Positions 20,648-24,952 of a DNA stretch of 24,952 nt are shown here, one piece after another. Made by a program: the position numbers and the translations under genes. The DNA is from AWTP1-13 sp044868325. Lineage in GTDB: Bacteria > Pseudomonadota > Alphaproteobacteria > Rhizobiales > Hyphomicrobiaceae. Each line of letters starts with the position of its first letter. The stretch's first letter is position 1. Under the pieces are notes generated by a model, which saw nothing but the letters and a program-made list of their open reading frames with translations, had not been told where the DNA came from and made no database searches. The stretch covers positions 1 through 24,952 of the forward strand of contig JBIOWI010000030.1 in the NCBI GenBank assembly GCA_044868325.1. Reading direction: 5' to 3'.

Positions 20648-23308
20648 ATGGGATCGGCGCCTGTTTGGGCCGCATTGCGCGCCTTGTGCTACAGCCTTTG
20701 GGTCTGCCGGGTCAGTGTTCTGAGCGTCCTTGGCGGGTTCCTGCTGTTCCTGCTCGCCTCGCAGGCGCAGGCCGTGTTCCTGGACCTGCACACACCAAAC
20801 GTCGCCCTCTGGCATTGGCTTGCGTTCTACGCCTCCCTGCTCCTGTTCTGGATGCTGCCGGTCCAGCTCGGCGCGCGCGTGATGCTGCACGCGGGCCAGG
20901 ATCGCGTCGAGGAGGAGGACGCCAGGTGGTTCGCCTACCTCATGGTGCACGTGCCCTGGGTGCTGGCACTGCTCTGCCTCGTCGGCGTCGCCGTGGGCCA
21001 GTACCTGGCACTGGGGCACATCCCGAGCGGCCCGAAAGGCCCGCGCACCCCGCTCGACGACGCAGCCTACACGCAGGTCCGCGTCCTGCTGTGGAGCACC
21101 CTCGCCTTGATCGCGTTGTGGCTGGCCGCCTGGGTGGTGCTGCCCCCGATCATGCATCGGCTCACCGTCGGACGCGGGCTGCTCGACATCGGCATCCTGC
21201 GCTTCATCGCCACCGCCTTGTTCGGCCGTCGCGCCACGACGCGCGGCTACGGCCTGGACGCCGGGCCGGCCGGCAGCGATGGCACACGCCGGCTCTCGCC
21301 CGAGCAGCTGCAGTCGGCCGCCGCCACCGTCAGCCTGGCCGCGATCCTGATCGTGAGCATCGCCCTCGTGTTCGGCTCGCCGCTCCAGATCTGGCCCTCG
21401 CTCAGACGCGCGCCCATGTTCCCCGTGCTGGTCGGCGCCTGGCTCCCCTTCCTCACCCTCTTCGCCTACGCAGCGCACCGGTTCCGCCTGCCCATCCTGG
21501 CTGCCTTCGTCCTGCTCATGACCGTCGTCGCCAACTGGATGACGGGCCTGCACGACATGCGGGTGGCCGTCCAGACCGCCGACACCGGACCGATCGAAGT
21601 GCGCCAGCCGACCATCGAGGAGGCGCTGAGCTGGTGGCGCAAAGCCAACGGGTGCAACGAGAAGCTGCGCCAGCCCTGCAGCGTGCGGCCGATCATCGTC
21701 GCCGGCGAGGGCGGCGCCAGCCGTGCGGGTTTCTTCACCGGCAGCCTGCTGGCCCATCTGGAGGATCTCTCGGACCCCACCAAGGCCGGCTCCGACACAC
21801 CGGCATTCTCCAACCAGCTCTTTGCCGTCTCGACCGTCTCCGGCAGCACCCTGGGTGCGGCCGTGTTCGCCGCCCTGCGCGAGGACTCGCAAGGCGAGGC
21901 CTGGCGCCGGCCGGCCCCCGAGCCAGCCGGCAGCGCGCTTTGGTTCAGGAGTGGGAAGGCCTGGGGCGTCGGCGGGATACCGCCGGAACCGCTCCCCAAG
22001 ATCGCTAGCCGCAAGGACATCCTCCAGCAGATCCTGGCCGGCGATTTCCTCACGCCCGTGATCGCCGCGCTCAGTCTCGACATCTGGGTGCCCTGGCACG
22101 CCAGGTTCCACAACCGCGGCGACCGCGCTTACTTCCTGGAGCAGAGCTGGGAGCACAGGTTCGCGGACCCCTCGGGGCTAACCCGCAAGGCCAAGGCCGG
22201 CTTCGACCGGCCCTTCTCCAGGCTCGCCCCGCAGCCGGACCGCTGGCGGCCGATCCTGATCTTCAACGGTACGTCGATCACGACCGGCAGACGCATCGTC
22301 ACCTCGACGCTCTACCCGCTGATGGTATCGCCCGATTTCCTCGACTCGCCCATTTCCGCGACGGAGAGTGAGATCGAGTCGATCTTCCGCGGCTCCTACG
22401 ACATCTACGACCTGATGTGCGTCCACGACAAGACGCGCCCAAAGGGCGACGGGTGCTCGTGCGAGCAGCGCACTCCCGGCCGGCTGCAGCCGCTGCGCAT
22501 GAAGGGATGCGACATCGGCCTCAGCACCGCCGTGTCCAACAGTGCCCGATTTCCCATCGTCTCGTCGCAGGGAGACATCGTCAGCGGGACCACGGTTGTG
22601 GACCGCATCGTCGACGGCGGATATTTCGACTATTCCGGCATCGTCTCCGCCCTGGAGCTGCGGGCGCAGATCGCACGCGTCGACGACAAGCTCAAGCCGT
22701 TCGTGCTGTTCGTGACCAACGATCCGGGTTTCAACCCCCGGGCGTGCGAGACGTCGAGCCCGCTCGACGAGCTCGATGTGCTGCGTACGCCGGCCGTCCC
22801 CCCAGACAAGGCGCCCTCCCCGCCGCTGTTCTCAGACCTGGCGTATCCGATCGAAGCGCTGCTCGCCGGCCGCATCTCGCGGGCCGAGCAGACCATGGCC
22901 AACGCGGTCCTGCTCAACCGTCAGGACAACATCGTGTCCTTCAAGCTCCCGGACGGCTTCGCCAGATTCCAGAAGGCCCCGCTGCTATTCGCTGAGCTCA
23001 GGACGGGGCTTCAGTCCTATCTCAATTTCGACGTCGTCTCGGTTGGGGCGTCCTGCAACAACGAGAAGCAGATCAGGCCCGTGCCGATGAACTGGTGGCT
23101 CGCCATGCCGACGCAGGCGTATCTCGACGGCGAGCTCTGCGCCGACCACAACCAGAGCACCATCGCCGGCGTTCTGTCCCAGCTCGGCCCGCAGCCGGGC
23201 GACGACGACGAGGCCGCCCATCGGTCGCGCTTCCTGAAGGCAAAGGCGTGGGTTGCGCGCGCCTGCTCCGGCCGTGGCGGCTGGTTCCGCACCCGTCAGG
23301 TGCGGTGA
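20648..23308 (+). CDS. Membrane-anchored patatin-like phospholipase-fold protein
   Basis: This 886-residue protein has an N-terminal membrane domain of about six or seven hydrophobic helices (roughly residues 20-310). A large soluble domain follows with patatin features. AGEGGASRAGFFTGSLLAHL is the oxyanion-hole region, and VSTVSGSTLGAAVFAAL carries the nucleophile elbow, a SGSxxG variant with S400 as likely nucleophile. IVDGGYFDYSG carries the catalytic D656 of the Ser-Asp dyad. Patatins hydrolyse acyl esters of lipids. Many family members are shorter and lack the membrane part. The ATG at 20648, with GGGGAGA upstream, is preferred over 20615, which has no ribosome site. The gene stands alone; its substrate and cell role are not known. 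Confidence 0.8.
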   Translation: MGSAPVWAALRALCYSLWVCRVSVLSVLGGFLLFLLASQAQAVFLDLHTPNVALWHWLAFYASLLLFWMLPVQLGARVMLHAGQDRVEEEDARWFAYLMVHVPWVLALLCLVGVAVGQYLALGHIPSGPKGPRTPLDDAAYTQVRVLLWSTLALIALWLAAWVVLPPIMHRLTVGRGLLDIGILRFIATALFGRRATTRGYGLDAGPAGSDGTRRLSPEQLQSAAATVSLAAILIVSIALVFGSPLQIWPSLRRAPMFPVLVGAWLPFLTLFAYAAHRFRLPILAAFVLLMTVVANWMTGLHDMRVAVQTADTGPIEVRQPTIEEALSWWRKANGCNEKLRQPCSVRPIIVAGEGGASRAGFFTGSLLAHLEDLSDPTKAGSDTPAFSNQLFAVSTVSGSTLGAAVFAALREDSQGEAWRRPAPEPAGSALWFRSGKAWGVGGIPPEPLPKIASRKDILQQILAGDFLTPVIAALSLDIWVPWHARFHNRGDRAYFLEQSWEHRFADPSGLTRKAKAGFDRPFSRLAPQPDRWRPILIFNGTSITTGRRIVTSTLYPLMVSPDFLDSPISATESEIESIFRGSYDIYDLMCVHDKTRPKGDGCSCEQRTPGRLQPLRMKGCDIGLSTAVSNSARFPIVSSQGDIVSGTTVVDRIVDGGYFDYSGIVSALELRAQIARVDDKLKPFVLFVTNDPGFNPRACETSSPLDELDVLRTPAVPPDKAPSPPLFSDLAYPIEALLAGRISRAEQTMANAVLLNRQDNIVSFKLPDGFARFQKAPLLFAELRTGLQSYLNFDVVSVGASCNNEKQIRPVPMNWWLAMPTQAYLDGELCADHNQSTIAGVLSQLGPQPGDDDEAAHRSRFLKAKAWVARACSGRGGWFRTRQVR

Positions 23309-23460
23309 TGCGGCCTCGCCGTACCGGTCCCGCGCGCCTGTGGGTGGTGGAATGGCCGTGCGGTTTCAGGCGATCACCGGCTGGCGCCGACCCTCGATGA
23401 CGAAACGGTGTGCACCAGCTGCGTTGAGCGCTGCGCGAGGGAGGCAAGTCGCGCTGGTCC

Positions 23461-23678
23461 CCCTCTCCCCGCCGCCCTCGGGCCAGCCACAATGGCAAGC
23501 CTCGCCACAGTCGTCCCGAGGGCGACGGGGAGAGGGTCGGGGTGAGGGGCAGCAAAGAGGCTCCAACCTCTCTACGGCTTGGTCGAGGCCGGGAGCAAGA
23601 CTTCGAGGCCCCGCGTGGAGAGGCTTTCGCTTGCGGCTGCCCCGCACCCTAGCCCTCTCCCCGCAGGCGGGGAGAGGG
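23461..23678. repeat. CCCTCTCCCC-type intergenic palindromes
   Basis: Three hairpins fill this stretch. The first has 22-base arms, 23461-23482 with 23515-23536 (21 of 22 positions pair), and begins CCCTCTCCCC. The second is CCTCTCTACG (23567-23576) with CGTGGAGAGG (23614-23623), nine of ten. The third is CCCTCTCCCC (23653-23662) with GGGGAGAGGG (23669-23678), perfect around six bases. Such CCCTCTCCCC/GGGGAGAGGG elements are widespread in intergenic DNA of proteobacteria. No gene was seen in 23309-23695. Confidence 0.75.
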
Positions 23679-23695
23679 AACCTGTCGGGTGCGTG

Positions 23696-24060
23696 TCAGG
23701 CTGCAGCGTCCAGCGCTTGCCGCACAGCGTCCGGAATGCGAGCGATCACCATGAGGTAGGCGCGTGCGGCCTGATCCGGCTCCACGCGCCCCTGCTCCCA
23801 GTCGCGCAGCGTGCCCACGGGTATCCTGAACCGCGCCGCGAACTCCTCCTGCGACAGGCCCAGCGCACGCCGCACGACCTTGGGATTCGGCCGCTTCATC
23901 CTGGCGAGCTGAGCGTCGCCGAGCGGCTGCGCATCCGGATCGCTGCGGGCGCTGCCAGCACCTCCGCATCGGTCAGCGCATCGAATGCGCTCCAGTCGTT
24001 CCGTGCGGGTGTTTCCCGCTTGGGAGTCTTGGGCGCTGCCTTCTTGTTGCTAGGCTTCAT
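23696..24060 (-). pseudogene. XRE-type antitoxin, frameshifted (module B)
   Basis: Starting at the ATG at 24060, the frame reads MKPSNKKAAPKTPK, then NDWSAFDALTDAEVLAAP and leaves the family. In the next frame the protein resumes with SDPDAQPLGDAQLARMKR and continues through the helix-turn-helix (LGLSQEEFAARFRIPVGTLRDWEQGRVEPDQ) to the end at 23696. The parallel antitoxin at 24274-24675 has the same order in one frame, so one base appears lost near 23949-23950; restoring it gives LAAARSDPDAQPL. Such proteins bind DNA and neutralise a BrnT-type toxin. The 3' half alone could start at an internal ATG (23899) and give a 67-residue DNA-binding protein. A sequencing error is possible. Confidence 0.75.
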
Positions 24061-24190
24061 GGTATCTCTTTGCCTCACGGCGCTCCGCCTTGCGCGCCGA
24101 GATGATCCAGATGATGTCCTCACCGGATGCTTCATCGATCCGCTGCGTATACGTCACTGGAGCCGCATTGGCAGCAAGATCGTTCCCGTG
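24050..24190 (-). pseudogene. BrnT-family toxin, 3' remnant (module B)
   Basis: The last 45 or so residues, ending GEDIIWIISARKAERREAKRYHEA, match the C-terminus of BrnT ribonuclease toxins (pattern IISARKA-x-x-RE-x-x-x-Y). The preceding VTYTQRIDEAS fits the strand before it. Upstream of about 24190 the frame stays open but no longer resembles BrnT; the start region with its W-D-x-x-K-x-x-x-N-x-x-KHG motif is missing. The stop codon (24050-24052) overlaps the antitoxin start by 11 bases, as in a normal toxin-antitoxin operon. It can hardly be active as a toxin. Confidence 0.7.
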
Positions 24191-24273
24191 GCGAGCGACG
24201 ACGAGCTGCTCGCCATCGACGAGGCTCTCGCACAGTTCGAGGCGGGTGAATAATACGCCACCGAGGCGGCTGC

Positions 24274-24675
24274 TCACGAGGTGAGCGCACGCACCACGAA
24301 ATCCGCATCGGCGGCAATCACCGTGAGGTAGGCCTGGGCCGTTTCGTCCGGCTCGCTGCGGAACCGCTCCCAGTCCTGGAGGGTGGCGAGCGGGATGTGG
24401 AACCGTTCGGCGAACTCGGCCTGGGAGAGGCCCAGCTTCCAGCGCAGATGCTTCGCAAGCGGAATGCGCCGCATGCGCTTCAGCTGCTCCTCCGTCAACG
24501 GCTGCGCATCGGGATCGGCACGGGCCGCCGCGTCGATCTCCTCGTCGGTCATGGCCTCCAGGCGCGACCAGTCGAACACCCGCTCCGGCAGCAGGCGCTC
24601 GTTGCCGCCGGCATCCACCTCGTACCACTTCCCGCCCTTACGGCGCCGCCTGACCAAAGTATCGTCGCTCTTCAC
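24274..24675 (-). CDS. XRE-type antitoxin, intact (module A)
   Basis: This 133-residue protein has an N-terminal arm (RRRRKGGKWYEV) and then DWSRLEAMTDEEIDAAARAD, the segment likely to wrap the toxin. It ends with a helix-turn-helix of the XRE/Cro type (LGLSQAEFAERFHIPLATLQDWERFRSEPDE). These antitoxins replace the usual BrnA partner next to many alphaproteobacterial BrnT toxins and repress their own operon. A GTG at 24675 is taken as start; an ATG at 24714 would overlap the toxin by 77 bases and add residues unlike the family. It follows the toxin gene with a 38-base overlap. It is the only member of the two modules without visible damage. Confidence 0.75.
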   Translation of the reverse strand: MKSDDTLVRRRRKGGKWYEVDAGGNERLLPERVFDWSRLEAMTDEEIDAAARADPDAQPLTEEQLKRMRRIPLAKHLRWKLGLSQAEFAERFHIPLATLQDWERFRSEPDETAQAYLTVIAADADFVVRALTS

Positions 24676-24905
24676 GCTTGCTTGCTTCTCGCGCAGAGAT
24701 GATGTGGATGACATCCGCGTCCGGCTCCGTGAAGACTACAAAAAGGAGCTTGATGCCAACAAGCCCGATGATGCGCCAACGTTCCTCGTCCGGATCGCTG
24801 TCGTCGATCTCGACGACACCCGCACGATCGAGAAACACATCCTTGGCGCCTTCGAAGTCGATGCCATGCTTGGCGAGGTTCCTCCTGGCCCTCGAAGCGA
24901 CGCAA
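24638..24905 (-). pseudogene. brnT: BrnT-family toxin, probably frameshifted near its start (module A)
   Basis: The body of the protein is typical BrnT, a small RelE-like-fold ribonuclease: RRNLAKHGIDFEGAKDVFLD, then SDPDEERWRIIGLVGIKLLFVVFTEPDADVIHIISAREASKREERRYFG. The first residues, however, lie in another frame: LRRFE at 24905-24891, followed by one missing base. Restoring a T there gives FEWARRNLAKHG, the usual family start FEWDxxKxxxNxxKHG. Without that base, translation could begin at an ATG at 24937 and give 99 residues with an atypical N-terminus (no FEW). It lies just before its antitoxin and overlaps it. Either a recent mutation or a sequencing error explains this. Confidence 0.7.
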
Positions 24906-24952
24906 CGCAGTGCGCCGATGGCCGCCACCGGCGTCATCCTGGCATGGCTGAG

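Noticed and set aside
23579..24253. 224-residue plus-strand frame opposite the antitoxin of module B
   Set aside because: Mostly repeat-derived and antisense to the antitoxin; only its last 20 residues raised a question, which is reported separately.

Overview
The window is GC-rich, with nearly every codon ending in G or C. It reads as accessory chromosome of an alphaproteobacterium, most likely a member of Hyphomicrobiales. That placement is inferred from a Zur-box-like site next to znuA, an RpoH-like promoter with a ROSE-like leader upstream of hsp20, and the general gene style. No rRNA, tRNA, CRISPR array or complete insertion sequence was seen.

Layout. Positions 1-872 are gene debris: the end of an alpha/beta hydrolase, an internal slice of a winged-helix/ATPase regulator, and a KTSC-domain ORF that ends in what looks like a HigA-antitoxin tail. 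Positions 1137-9508 hold a complete four-gene Wadjet (JetABCD) operon, an SMC-type plasmid-restriction system. It is built from DUF2397, DUF2398, a TIGR02680-like SbcC/MukB-type ATPase and a DUF2399 Toprim nuclease. I believe this is type III in the three-type scheme. Positions 9509-10490 are debris again: an AraC regulator with an internal deletion and the tail of a metallo-beta-lactamase-fold hydrolase. The defence operon is therefore embedded between broken genes on both sides.

Positions 10500-13293 form a metal or metalloid module: an ArsR repressor with a C-terminal Cys-Cys pair, an ArsP/UPF0718-type permease and a circularly permuted ATP-grasp-like protein. The same short box lies inside the arsR promoter (opposite orientation) and directly before the permease, and an intrinsic terminator overlaps the arsR stop codon. 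After a GNAT acetyltransferase comes a zinc-related divergent pair, znuA (minus) and a DUF1007 periplasmic protein (plus), with a Zur-like palindrome between them. Two small secreted Cys-rich proteins follow. Then comes an hsp20 gene whose leader carries an RpoH-like promoter, a perfect 12-bp inverted repeat and a hairpin that buries the Shine-Dalgarno sequence: a candidate RNA thermometer.

Positions 17884-23308 hold a serine beta-lactamase-fold hydrolase, a THUMP-domain rRNA methyltransferase and a large membrane-anchored patatin-like protein. They are separated by three different families of palindromic intergenic repeat. The right end (23696-24905, minus strand) contains two tandem BrnT-type toxin / XRE antitoxin modules. 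Only one antitoxin is intact: one toxin and one antitoxin each look one base short, and the other toxin is a 3' remnant.

The main established system is the intact Wadjet operon. The least expected regulatory signals are the hsp20 leader and the duplicated ArsR-type box.
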